A stretch of 64,000 bases of DNA, from assembly GCF_039544205.1 (NCBI RefSeq), contig NZ_BAABLF010000005.1:310001-374000 (forward strand). Direction: 5' to 3'. The position numbers and the translations under genes are program-made. The notes beneath the pieces are model-generated. The model saw only the letters and a list, made by a program, of their open reading frames with translations, searched no databases and was not told the origin of the DNA. Positions within the stretch are counted from its first letter, which is position 1; the number at the start of each line of letters is the position of its first letter. This DNA is from Ferrimonas gelatinilytica (GTDB taxonomy: Bacteria; Pseudomonadota; Gammaproteobacteria; Enterobacterales; Shewanellaceae). Of the stretch, positions 34,646 through 42,478 are shown in pieces.

Positions 34646-35257
34646 TCAGAGCATCGCCTTCAGGGCGTCTTTAATCAGCTGCTCGGAGCTGACTCCCGGT
34701 ACAGCCACCTTACCCACCAACTTGGCAGCCTGGGTCGACTTGTAGCCCAGCGCCACCAGCGCGGCAATGGCGTCATCTTCCGGATTGATTGGCGTGGCCA
34801 ACGTGTCATTGCCCGCCAGGCGGTCTGCGTAGGGTGTAAGCAGCGGCGCACCAAAGTTTTTCAGCCGATCACGCATCTCCACCACCAGGCGCTCGGCGGT
34901 TTTCTTCCCGACACCGGGGATCTTGGTCAGCCCAACCACGTTTTCCGCCTGTACCGCATCGATAAACTGTTCCGCCGACATGCCGGAGAGGATCGCCAGC
35001 GCCATCTTGGGACCGACACCATTGGTCTTAATCAGCTCTCGAAACAGGGCGCGCTCCTCTTTGGAGGCAAAGCCGTAGAGCAGCTGGGCGTCCTCCCGTA
35101 CCACAAAGTGCGTGACGATCACCGTTTCAGCCCCAACCTCCGGTAACTGGTAGAAGCTGGACATCGGCATCTGGACCTCGTAACCCACCCCGGCGCACTC
35201 CAGCACCACTTCAGGCGCGGTCTTCTCCACCAGCACCCCTCGTAAGCGTCCAATCAC
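34646..35257 (-). CDS. ruvA: Holliday junction-binding subunit RuvA
   Basis: Tetramer that grips the four-way junction and positions RuvB. It has 203 residues, exactly the E. coli length: OB domain MIGRLRGVLVEK, tandem helix-hairpin-helix with LIKTNGVGPKMALAILSG and LTKIPGVGKKTAERLVVEM, and a C-terminal RuvB-binding domain (ALVALGYKSTQAAKLV). The start is GTG at 35257, as in E. coli, with AAGGGG upstream. Divergent from frmA. Confidence 0.97.
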   Translation of the reverse strand: MIGRLRGVLVEKTAPEVVLECAGVGYEVQMPMSSFYQLPEVGAETVIVTHFVVREDAQLLYGFASKEERALFRELIKTNGVGPKMALAILSGMSAEQFIDAVQAENVVGLTKIPGVGKKTAERLVVEMRDRLKNFGAPLLTPYADRLAGNDTLATPINPEDDAIAALVALGYKSTQAAKLVGKVAVPGVSSEQLIKDALKAML

Positions 35258-35480
35258 AGGAAACCCCTTATCGTTGGCGGCTTCACCGGGCGACACCGGC
35301 AAACCACTGTCATTATTTACAGTATAAGTGGGATCCTAACGGCTTTTTCCCTCAGCGTCACCTTTTGTGCACGTTTCTCGCGCTGCCATCCACAACCGGC
35401 ATGTGCAATGCCCATATCGGTTCGGATTTCACACTATGATAACTTGGCTACTTCCCTCACGGACGTAAGGAATCTTCATC

Positions 35481-36611
35481 ATGACCGCCAAAACCATCAA
35501 AGCCCGTGCCGCCGTCGCCTGGGGCCCAGGGCAACCCCTCAGCATCGAAGAGATCGACGTCATGCCGCCGCAGAAAGGCGAAGTGCGCGTGCGGATCCTC
35601 GCCAGTGGGGTCTGCCACACCGACGCCTACACCCTCTCTGGCGACGATCCGGAGGGGCGTTTTCCCGCCATTCTGGGCCACGAAGGGGGCGGCGTTGTCG
35701 AGTCCGTCGGCGAAGGGGTCATCAGTGTCGCCGTGGGCGATCATGTCATCCCCCTCTACACCCCGGAGTGCGGGGAGTGCAAATTCTGCCGCTCAGGAAA
35801 GACCAACCTCTGCCAGCGGATCCGTGAGACCCAGGGACAAGGCCTGATGCCCGATGGAACCTCGCGCTTCTCCAAAGACGGCAAAACCATCTATCACTAC
35901 ATGGGCTGCTCCACCTTTTCCGAGTACACGGTCCTGCCGGAGATCGCTCTGGCCAAAGTGAATCCTGAGGCACCGCTGGAGGAGATCTGCCTGCTGGGCT
36001 GCGGCGTCACCACGGGAATGGGGGCGGTGCTCAATACCGCCAAGGTGCAGCCCGGTGATACCGTGGCCATTTTCGGCCTTGGTGGTATCGGCCTGTCGGC
36101 GGTGATCGGTGCCGTCATGGCAAAAGCGGGCCGCATCATCGGCATCGACATCAACAACGGCAAGTTTGAGCTTGCCCGTCAGCTGGGCGCCACCGACTGC
36201 ATCAATCCGAAGGAGTATGACAAACCGATCCAGGAGGTGATCATCGAGATGACCGACGGCGGTGTCGATTACTCCTTCGAGTGCATCGGCAACGTCAACG
36301 TGATGCGAAGTGCGCTGGAGTGCTGTCACAAGGGCTGGGGTGAATCGGTGATCATCGGGGTTGCCGGGGCCGGCGAAGAGATCGCTACCCGACCCTTCCA
36401 GCTGGTCACCGGTCGGGTCTGGCGGGGTACGGCGTTCGGGGGGGTCAAGGGCCGCTCCGAACTGCCCCAGTTGGTCGAAGACTATCTGGCCGGAAAGTTC
36501 CCCCTAACGGATTTCATCACTCACACCATGGAGCTGGAGGCGATCAACGACGCCTTTGACCTGATGCACCAGGGTAAGAGTATCCGCTCGGTTATCCGTT
36601 TCGAACAGTGA
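35481..36611 (+). CDS. frmA: S-(hydroxymethyl)glutathione dehydrogenase / class III alcohol dehydrogenase
   Basis: Oxidises the glutathione adduct of formaldehyde to S-formylglutathione with NAD, and can reduce S-nitrosoglutathione. The 376-residue protein has the catalytic zinc ligands in GVCHTDAY and LGHEGGG, the structural zinc cluster CGECKFCRSGKTNLC, and the NAD fold IFGLGGIGLSAV. Usually S-formylglutathione hydrolase (frmB) is adjacent; here it is absent and an unrelated small gene follows. It lies in the segment that separates ruvAB from ruvC. Confidence 0.95.
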   Translation: MTAKTIKARAAVAWGPGQPLSIEEIDVMPPQKGEVRVRILASGVCHTDAYTLSGDDPEGRFPAILGHEGGGVVESVGEGVISVAVGDHVIPLYTPECGECKFCRSGKTNLCQRIRETQGQGLMPDGTSRFSKDGKTIYHYMGCSTFSEYTVLPEIALAKVNPEAPLEEICLLGCGVTTGMGAVLNTAKVQPGDTVAIFGLGGIGLSAVIGAVMAKAGRIIGIDINNGKFELARQLGATDCINPKEYDKPIQEVIIEMTDGGVDYSFECIGNVNVMRSALECCHKGWGESVIIGVAGAGEEIATRPFQLVTGRVWRGTAFGGVKGRSELPQLVEDYLAGKFPLTDFITHTMELEAINDAFDLMHQGKSIRSVIRFEQ

Positions 36612-36658
36612 CAGGTCAGGCTGCTCTGATAGCCTCAGGCGGCCCCCTCTTGGGAGCG

Positions 36659-36967
36659 TCATCGCCGTCGCGACGCGCCAATACGGGCGACCGCCTCTTC
36701 GGGCAGATCGTATTGGCGCTGGATATATTCGAGGTTATCGGTCTGGAATCCCACCGCCTCGCGCTGGATCATCAACTGCCGGCAGCATTGGGCTATCTCA
36801 TCGAGCATCGCCTCTTTGCGCGCCCCTCTGACACCGGCCATGGCGCGATACCGTTCAATGGCACGGGTTAACGCCTGGCCTGACAGGCCCAGCGCACCGC
36901 TTTGCTCCCGCATCATCAGGGTTGAGACCCCCTGCTCCTGACGCTCTCGCATCCGACGTACCGACAT
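36659..36967 (-). CDS. Unknown small basic helical protein
   Basis: I do not recognise this 102-residue protein. It is highly charged and predicted helical throughout, with no signal peptide or membrane segment, and ends ASRRR. AAGGGGGGAGG immediately precedes the ATG, supporting translation, though the spacing to the last G is unusually short. It is convergent with frmA. It may be a small regulator or scaffold, but nothing in the sequence fixes a function. Confidence 0.6.
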   Translation of the reverse strand: MSVRRMRERQEQGVSTLMMREQSGALGLSGQALTRAIERYRAMAGVRGARKEAMLDEIAQCCRQLMIQREAVGFQTDNLEYIQRQYDLPEEAVARIGASRRR

Positions 36968-37087
36968 CCTCCCCCCTTGGCGAACGGGCCGACTACCCTC
37001 CAGTGTATCTCAACCGCCGCGGCAGCGTCTCATCGACACTCACTCCGCACGCTGTGACGACCATCGGACAACCCGCGTCGCTTAGAG

Positions 37088-38035
37088 CTAAGGCGCGTCT
37101 CGTGTCTGAGACTCGAGGTCACTCAGGGTCAATACGGTAGCAACCGGTTTACCCCTGACTGTGGCAGGCAGCCACGACGGCGCTTGCGCCAGCCACTGCT
37201 GCCACCCATTGCGGGTCTTTTCGGCCACTGCCTCGTTGGAGGTGTCCAGCCAACTTAACCGGCCATCAGGGGCCAGGGTCACCAGGATCTCTGGCAGGGG
37301 CAATTTAGTGGCGGCGCCGGGACGGCTGGCCCAGTACTCGGGCCAACTCTTTGGCGGCTGAGCCTCCGTGCGCACCTCGGTGTAACGAATACTCATCCCA
37401 TCGAGGATCCGCCAGCCCACCTTGAAGGTGCCGACGTCGTAGACTTCGCGATAAACCACCGTTCCGGCCTCGTCAAAGTAGCTCCACTCGCCATCGCGCA
37501 GGCCCTGGCGGTATCGCCCGAGGATCTTCACCTGGCCCGAGGGGAAACGACTCTCATAAACCCCCTCTCCGTCCATGGTGAGCGCCTCGCCCTCGGCATT
37601 CCAAACCGCCTCGACGACAAACTGGCTCTGAGCACTCGCTTCGCTCTCCTCGGTCGCGCCGGCGTCCGGATGTTGCCCCTCCACTCCCTGCCAATGGCCG
37701 ACGAGCTTCAACTGCCCATTGGGGTACCACCAGCGCCACTCCCCCTCTTTGCGCCCATTGCGATAGTGCTTCTGGGCCCGCACCGCGCCGTCCGGAAAGT
37801 ACTCCACCAGCAGACCGTCCCTTTTACCCGCCACCAGGCGCCCCTCCCGGAGTTTGACCTGCTGTAAGTTGATATCCACGAAGGCGCCGTCAGCCAAAAA
37901 ATGGCGCTCAAGTACCGGCTCAGAAGCCTCGTAGGCCGGATGTCGATCCGCATCCAAGGTATCGGTCGCCGGATCATGCGGCGTCGCAAGCACGGAAAGG
38001 CAGAAAAACAGGGGCAAAAGGGGGATTAAGCGCAT
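37088..38035 (-). CDS. Secreted MORN-variant repeat protein (YwqK-like)
   Basis: A 315-residue exported protein with a signal peptide (residues 1-18, cleavage near VLATPHD). It contains at least four MORN_2-type units: VEYFPDGAVRAQKHYRNGRK, GEWRWWYPNGQLKLVGHW, YESRFPSGQVKILGRYRQGL and GEWSYFDEAGTVVYREVYDVG. The last 90 residues (PEILVTLAPDGRLSWLDTSN, then PSWLPATVRGKPVATVLTL) resemble a TonB C-terminal-like fold, though this is only a pattern match. These repeats often mediate envelope contacts; here the partner is unknown. It is downstream of folE on the same strand. Confidence 0.8.
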   Translation of the reverse strand: MRLIPLLPLFFCLSVLATPHDPATDTLDADRHPAYEASEPVLERHFLADGAFVDINLQQVKLREGRLVAGKRDGLLVEYFPDGAVRAQKHYRNGRKEGEWRWWYPNGQLKLVGHWQGVEGQHPDAGATEESEASAQSQFVVEAVWNAEGEALTMDGEGVYESRFPSGQVKILGRYRQGLRDGEWSYFDEAGTVVYREVYDVGTFKVGWRILDGMSIRYTEVRTEAQPPKSWPEYWASRPGAATKLPLPEILVTLAPDGRLSWLDTSNEAVAEKTRNGWQQWLAQAPSWLPATVRGKPVATVLTLSDLESQTRDAP

Positions 38036-38112
38036 TTGGGCTGCAGCTCTTAGTCAGAGGAGCCGACAGCCTAGGGGGTGCAGCAGTTCGGCGCAAACGG
38101 GAAACCAGAAAG

Positions 38113-38147
38113 TGTGCCTTGTGTAACAGTTGTTATCCCAAGGCACA
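38113..38147 (-). terminator. Hairpin downstream of folE
   Basis: Nine-base arms TGTGCCTTG/CAAGGCACA enclose a second nested repeat TAACA/TGTTA. It begins 13 bases past the folE stop. The tail on the minus strand (CTTTCTGGTTT) is only loosely T-rich, so it could be a weak terminator or an attenuator before the MORN protein gene. Confidence 0.5.
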
Positions 38148-38159
38148 ACATTCCGGGCC

Positions 38160-38798
38160 TCAGCGGAGAAACTCTGCCCGGGTTCGCAGATCATCGCGAA
38201 AGGCTCCACCGAGCGCAGTAGTGGTGGTGTGAGAGTTGGTATCCATAATCCCGCGTGCCTTAACGCAATAGTGGGTGGCGCGGATGGACACCGCCACATT
38301 GTCGGTTTCCAACAGGGTCTGCAGCGCGACCAAGACCTGTCGGGTTAGTCGCTCCTGAACCTGGGGACGCTGGGCAAAAAACCGCACGATGCGGTTAATT
38401 TTGGACAAGCCGATGATTTTATCCGTCGGGATGTACGCCACCTTGGCCGTGCCGTCGATGGTCACAAAGTGATGCTCGCAGGTACTCGTGAGGTCGATGT
38501 CCGCCACGGTAACCATCTCATCGATGCCCATTTTGTTGTCGATCAGGGAGAGCGTCGGAAACTGCTGATAATCAAGACCCGCGAAGATTTCGTTAACGTA
38601 CATCTTGGCAATCCGTGCCGGAGTACTTTCGAGGCTGTCGTCGGTTCGGTCGAGGCCAAGCAGATCCATCACAGCCGCCATGTGCTGGGCGATCTCCTCA
38701 CGCTTCTGTTCAGCACTGAGCCCGATGTTGATCATCGGGGTTTCCAAACCGGCGGCTTCGAGGGCGCCGCGAACTTTATTCGCATATTCCGAAACCAT
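38160..38798 (-). CDS. folE: GTP cyclohydrolase I
   Basis: Makes 7,8-dihydroneopterin triphosphate from GTP, the first step of folate synthesis (and of queuosine precursors). The 212-residue protein (E. coli 222) has the zinc ligands in STCEHHFV and HYCVKARG and the conserved GLSKINRIVRFFAQRPQVQERL. I chose the ATG at 38798, after GGGAG; the frame is open 14 codons upstream without conservation. Confidence 0.97.
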   Translation of the reverse strand: MVSEYANKVRGALEAAGLETPMINIGLSAEQKREEIAQHMAAVMDLLGLDRTDDSLESTPARIAKMYVNEIFAGLDYQQFPTLSLIDNKMGIDEMVTVADIDLTSTCEHHFVTIDGTAKVAYIPTDKIIGLSKINRIVRFFAQRPQVQERLTRQVLVALQTLLETDNVAVSIRATHYCVKARGIMDTNSHTTTTALGGAFRDDLRTRAEFLR

Positions 38799-39052
38799 TG
38801 GAGCTCCCGTTTTTCTGCTAGCAGTCGTCAATGTACGCACAGTGTAACCCTAAGGTTCACAGCGACGACAGTTCAGTGCGGAATTTTTCAAAACCGCTAC
38901 GAATTAAGGGATTATCGGTCTGGGACTCACAAACCGTTGGCTGGCTTCCTGTGCATCGGCCGCGGATTCAAGCTTTGGCAACAGGGAATATCACAAAGTA
39001 GGAGCAAGGCCTGAAACACCCGAAGTATCAGGCCAGCGCTCAGGTTTTACTC

Positions 39053-39217
39053 TTAGCCGGCTTCCCGGCCCAGGGCCTCCATCATAATGAGGCCGATAAA
39101 CAAAACCGCCGCGATAACGTAGGGCCAAGAGGTCAAGGCTTCCGACTCCAGAGTGGCATACAGCCCCAGTCCCACCACGATGGTTCCCAATACTGCACTG
39201 CTATCTTTGATGCTCAT
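39053..39217 (-). CDS. Small membrane protein of unknown function
   Basis: A 54-residue protein starting MSIKDSSAVLGTIVVGLGLY with two hydrophobic stretches (about 8-22 and 29-46) separated by a short acidic loop. GGGAG lies 9 bases before the ATG. I do not recognise a family. A 13-codon in-frame extension upstream has no ribosome-binding site. It is isolated between folE and a 595-base gap. Confidence 0.6.
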   Translation of the reverse strand: MSIKDSSAVLGTIVVGLGLYATLESEALTSWPYVIAAVLFIGLIMMEALGREAG

Positions 39218-39812
39218 ATTCCCGCTCCCTGAATGGCCGGCAGCGTCCACCGGCAAACCTTAGTAATTGTCGGGCGCAGCTTATTCCCGCAACTAAAAGC
39301 AAACAAGAACAACATCAATTTCACAACATTGAGTAAACTTCCCGGCTGTAAAACAGGGTTGCCACCCCAAAACGGACAGAAGAGCCATCCTCTGCAAATT
39401 CATTAATGACTTACCCATTTCACCGCCAGAACTGATTAAGTCAGGGCAAAGTGTGTCCCGAGGTATTGCGACCATTTCCTGTCGAGTGAAACGGAATTAA
39501 GGAAAACACCATTCAGGCCCATTTGTGGGCTAGGATACTCCCGCCTTGAAGTCGCCCGGCAATAACAGTGCAAAAGCCTCCTGAACAGAATTTAATATGC
39601 TCTTGATTCAATTAGACATCGATTCAGGCCTGAGTCATTCGCCACCGTGAGACCCAGATTGCGATTTCCCGGCCCCGTCTGCGGAATGAAAAAAACGGGC
39701 CTGGGCCCGTTTTTTATTTGATGCCCCGAAATGGGACTCTGTACCTGTGCGCAGTTCAGGGTGTCGTTAGGGCAGATTCCCATCGGCACGGGAAGACCGA
39801 TAACATCGCGCC
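39218..39812. other. Long intergenic stretch
   Basis: No convincing gene. Short frames here (for example minus 39293-39475) lack ribosome sites and domain features. The only clear element is the terminator at 39689-39716, which serves the S9 peptidase gene. Confidence 0.6.
39689..39716. terminator. Terminator of the S9 peptidase gene
   Basis: Stem ACGGGCC/GGCCCGT flanked by seven A and six T. It lies about 100 bases beyond the peptidase stop on the minus strand. On the plus strand it has no upstream gene. Confidence 0.82.
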
Positions 39813-41873
39813 CTAATCAACACCCTTTTGCGAGTGCGCTCCGGGCTTAGCGGTCCAACGCTGCATCCAGCCCAGGACATGGTGATACCACTGCGCCAAG
39901 TTATCGGGGTCGAGGATCCAGTGATTCTCGTCCTCCCACACCACCATCTCGGCAGGGATATTCTTGCGCTTCAGCACCGTAAAGGCGGCCAATCCCTGCT
40001 CCAGGGGTACCCGGTAGTCCTTGGCACCGTGCAGAACCAGCATCGGCGTACGCCAGTTGTCGATAAGATTCACCGGGTTAAAGCGCTCATAGCGCTCAGA
40101 TTGCTCCCAATAGGGGCCACCAAACTCATACTCCGGGAACCAAAGCTCCTCGGTGACCATGTAGAAGCTGCGCATGTCGAACAAGCCCGCATGGTTCACC
40201 AGACACTTAAACCCCTCTGGCCAGTTCCCGGCGATCCAGTTCATCATGTATCCACCGTAGGACCCCCCGGCGGCGCAGGCATTAGCAATATCCAGCCAGG
40301 GCTGCTGCTCGCCCACCGCCTTTAACCCTTTCTGCAGGTCCTCCAACGGCTTTCCGCCCCAATCCTTGGAGATAGAGTGGGTAAACTCAGCGCCATAGCC
40401 GGTGGAACCATGGAAATCGATCATCACGGTACCAAAGCCCGCGGCCGCCCACAGTTGGGCGTTCCAACGTCCATGCCAGCGGTTACCGAAACTGCCCTGA
40501 GGGCCACCATGCACCAGGAAAGCCACCGGATACTGCTGTCCCTCCTGGTAACCTACCGGCTTGATCCAGTAGCCGTGAACCACTTCATTGTTCCAGCCCT
40601 TGAACTGGAACTGCTCAAACTCTCCCACCTGCAGATCGGCCATTTTATCGGCATTGATGGCGGTGAGCGGGGTGACCTGCTGGCCGCTGCTCGTTGCCAT
40701 GTAGAGATCCGTCGGGTTGGCCAGATCATTTTGGGTATACACCAGCTTGCCACCGGCGGCGCCCACCAGGCGATTGCTGCCTTCGGTGAGCAGGGGGCGC
40801 ACATCACCGAAGCGTACGTCGATGGCGAAGAGGCTGACCTGACCAACGTCCTGTGCGGTGACATAAAGGGTGTGGCTATCCTCACCGAAGGTGATGCTGG
40901 CGGCGCTGCGATCCCACCCCGGTGCCACTTCACTCACCTCGCCGCTGCGCAGGTCTTTAAGCATGATGCGAAAGCGATCCGACTCGTAGCCGGGAATGCT
41001 CATGGCGGTCCAGGCCAGGTAGCGCCCATCCGCTGAGAACACCGGATGGGCATCCCAGGCCGGGTTATCCTCGGTCAGGTTCACCGGCTCACCACCACCG
41101 ACGGGCACCTGCCAGAGATCGTAGTTGGTATGCCAGGCCTGATCGGTCCCCGGCGCCTTGGCGGAGAACACCAGGTGCTGACCATCTGGGCTGAAGGCCA
41201 CCTCCTCCATGCCGGAGAAGGGCCGGGGCGGAACTTCCGTATCCCAACCCGCCGTGACCACCACGGGTTCACCCAGGCGCTGCTCCAACAGCGGCGCCAC
41301 CAACAGTTGGTTGCGCAAACCATCGTTCCACTCGTCCCAGTGACGCACCATCAACTCGGTATAGTGGCGACCCTGAGCCGCTCGCTCATCCTGTTGTGTT
41401 GCCTTTTTCTCCGCACAGACCAGGTCTGCACAGGTAGGATGGAAGCGCACCTGCAACGCCACCTGCTCGCCGCTCGGGTCCAGTTTGAAGCCGTCGACGG
41501 GGAGTGGCAGATCGGAGATCTGACGGGCCTCGCCACCGCCAAGAGGCAGGTACCAAAGCTGGCTGGAGCCGGAGCGACCGGCGAGGAAGTAGATCCCCTC
41601 ACTGTCGGGCGCAAACTGGACACTGTGCTCCCTCCCTTCGTCGAAGGTCAGTTGAGTGACCCGGTCCGGTGTCGCCAGTGATCGAAGGTAGAGCTCGGAG
41701 CGCTTGGTTTCCCCCTGCACCTCCGTTACGCCGTACACGACCTGACTGCCGTCCGGTGACAGGGCAGCAGAGTGCAACTTGTTTAACTGGTTGAGGGCCT
41801 CCACCGTCAAGGGGGCCGCGCCCGCAGAGAGCGCTGCCAGGGTCAGCGGCAGCGAAGCGATCCATGGATTCAT
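39813..41873 (-). CDS. Exported S9-family prolyl oligopeptidase-like peptidase
   Basis: Serine peptidase likely to release dipeptides or act as an acylaminoacyl peptidase in the periplasm. It has about 686 residues: a signal peptide (residues 1-20), an N-terminal beta-propeller built from TolB-like repeats (ALSPDGSQVVYGV, FSPDGQHLVFSAK, FSADGRYLAWTAM), and a C-terminal alpha/beta hydrolase domain with nucleophile GGSYGGYM, catalytic Asp in HGAKDYRVP and His in DENHWI. I prefer the second ATG (41873), with AAAAGGA 7 bases upstream, over an ATG two codons earlier. Adjacent genes are unrelated. Confidence 0.93.
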   Translation of the reverse strand: MNPWIASLPLTLAALSAGAAPLTVEALNQLNKLHSAALSPDGSQVVYGVTEVQGETKRSELYLRSLATPDRVTQLTFDEGREHSVQFAPDSEGIYFLAGRSGSSQLWYLPLGGGEARQISDLPLPVDGFKLDPSGEQVALQVRFHPTCADLVCAEKKATQQDERAAQGRHYTELMVRHWDEWNDGLRNQLLVAPLLEQRLGEPVVVTAGWDTEVPPRPFSGMEEVAFSPDGQHLVFSAKAPGTDQAWHTNYDLWQVPVGGGEPVNLTEDNPAWDAHPVFSADGRYLAWTAMSIPGYESDRFRIMLKDLRSGEVSEVAPGWDRSAASITFGEDSHTLYVTAQDVGQVSLFAIDVRFGDVRPLLTEGSNRLVGAAGGKLVYTQNDLANPTDLYMATSSGQQVTPLTAINADKMADLQVGEFEQFQFKGWNNEVVHGYWIKPVGYQEGQQYPVAFLVHGGPQGSFGNRWHGRWNAQLWAAAGFGTVMIDFHGSTGYGAEFTHSISKDWGGKPLEDLQKGLKAVGEQQPWLDIANACAAGGSYGGYMMNWIAGNWPEGFKCLVNHAGLFDMRSFYMVTEELWFPEYEFGGPYWEQSERYERFNPVNLIDNWRTPMLVLHGAKDYRVPLEQGLAAFTVLKRKNIPAEMVVWEDENHWILDPDNLAQWYHHVLGWMQRWTAKPGAHSQKGVD

Positions 41874-42194
41874 CGTCATGTCCTTTTGACTGCCCGCGCA
41901 CGAGCAGAACTGAAATAGCGTTTACGGATTGAAATCGAAAGAAACTTTTCCACAGGTATTACGGGGATTCAAGTCGGGAGGGGGAGTGCGCTCTCACGGC
42001 GCTGGCAACTGTGCTATCCAGCGTGAGTGCAGAGGGTTTTCGATGATGCCACTGGCAGCACAATGAAAAAAAGTTTCATCCGTTGGCATGAAATTCGCTG
42101 CAATGACAACAACTTTCCATCGTGGCTCTGGCACGGCCGGATAAGATCGGTAGAGTCCTGACTTTTGCTTTTGGACCCGAGAGCCTTACCCTCC
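41874..42194. other. Intergenic region between divergent genes
   Basis: Promoter-sized gap between the S9 peptidase gene and the small plus-strand frame at 42195. It includes ATGAA...TTCAT, a short inverted repeat at about 42063-42079. A 32-codon frame starts there but lacks a ribosome site. No gene is supported. Confidence 0.5.
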
Positions 42195-42374
42195 ATGATC
42201 TTCGCTGTCTTCGCGTTCTGCGGGATCGTCTCCCTGCTGGCCTGCTGCACCTTCACCCTGATCACCCTGCACCGACAGTGGGAGCTTCTGGAAATCTTCC
42301 TGGGAATCATAGTGACCGCCGCCACCGTGGGGGGCTCCAGTCTCGCCTGGCTGTGGCACCATCTACTGGCCTGA
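42195..42374 (+). CDS. Possible small two-helix membrane protein
   Basis: A 59-residue frame beginning MIFAVFAFCGIVSLLACCTF with two clear hydrophobic segments (about 1-22 and 32-55) joined by LITLHRQWELLEI. This composition is typical of small inner-membrane proteins. No good Shine-Dalgarno site is seen, and a TTG ten codons upstream is an alternative start. The family is unknown. It is convergent with the fumarase gene. Confidence 0.45.
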   Translation: MIFAVFAFCGIVSLLACCTFTLITLHRQWELLEIFLGIIVTAATVGGSSLAWLWHHLLA

Positions 42375-42414
42375 TGGACCCATTCACAGCCATCTCTTTC
42401 GGTTACAGAAACGA

Positions 42415-42440
42415 AAAAGCGGCCCCTTATCGGGGCCGCC
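42415..42440 (-). terminator. Terminator of the fumarase gene
   Basis: On the minus strand a nine-base stem GGCGGCCCC/GGGGCCGC with a short loop runs into TTTTTCG, about 40 bases after the stop. Confidence 0.82.
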
Positions 42441-42478
42441 TGAGGTTTATCCATTGACGGCTTGCCGTCCCCGGACAC

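Noticed and set aside
39293..39475. A 60-residue minus-strand frame
   Set aside because: No ribosome site, no family features and irregular composition; it lies in a region with no other coding signs.
39540..39717. Small RNA ending at the terminator at 39689-39716
   Set aside because: The terminator is bidirectional and fits the S9 peptidase gene; no convincing plus-strand promoter is visible.
42063..42160. A 32-codon frame starting MKKSFIRWHE
   Set aside because: No ribosome-binding site and no similarity to a known leader peptide or small protein.
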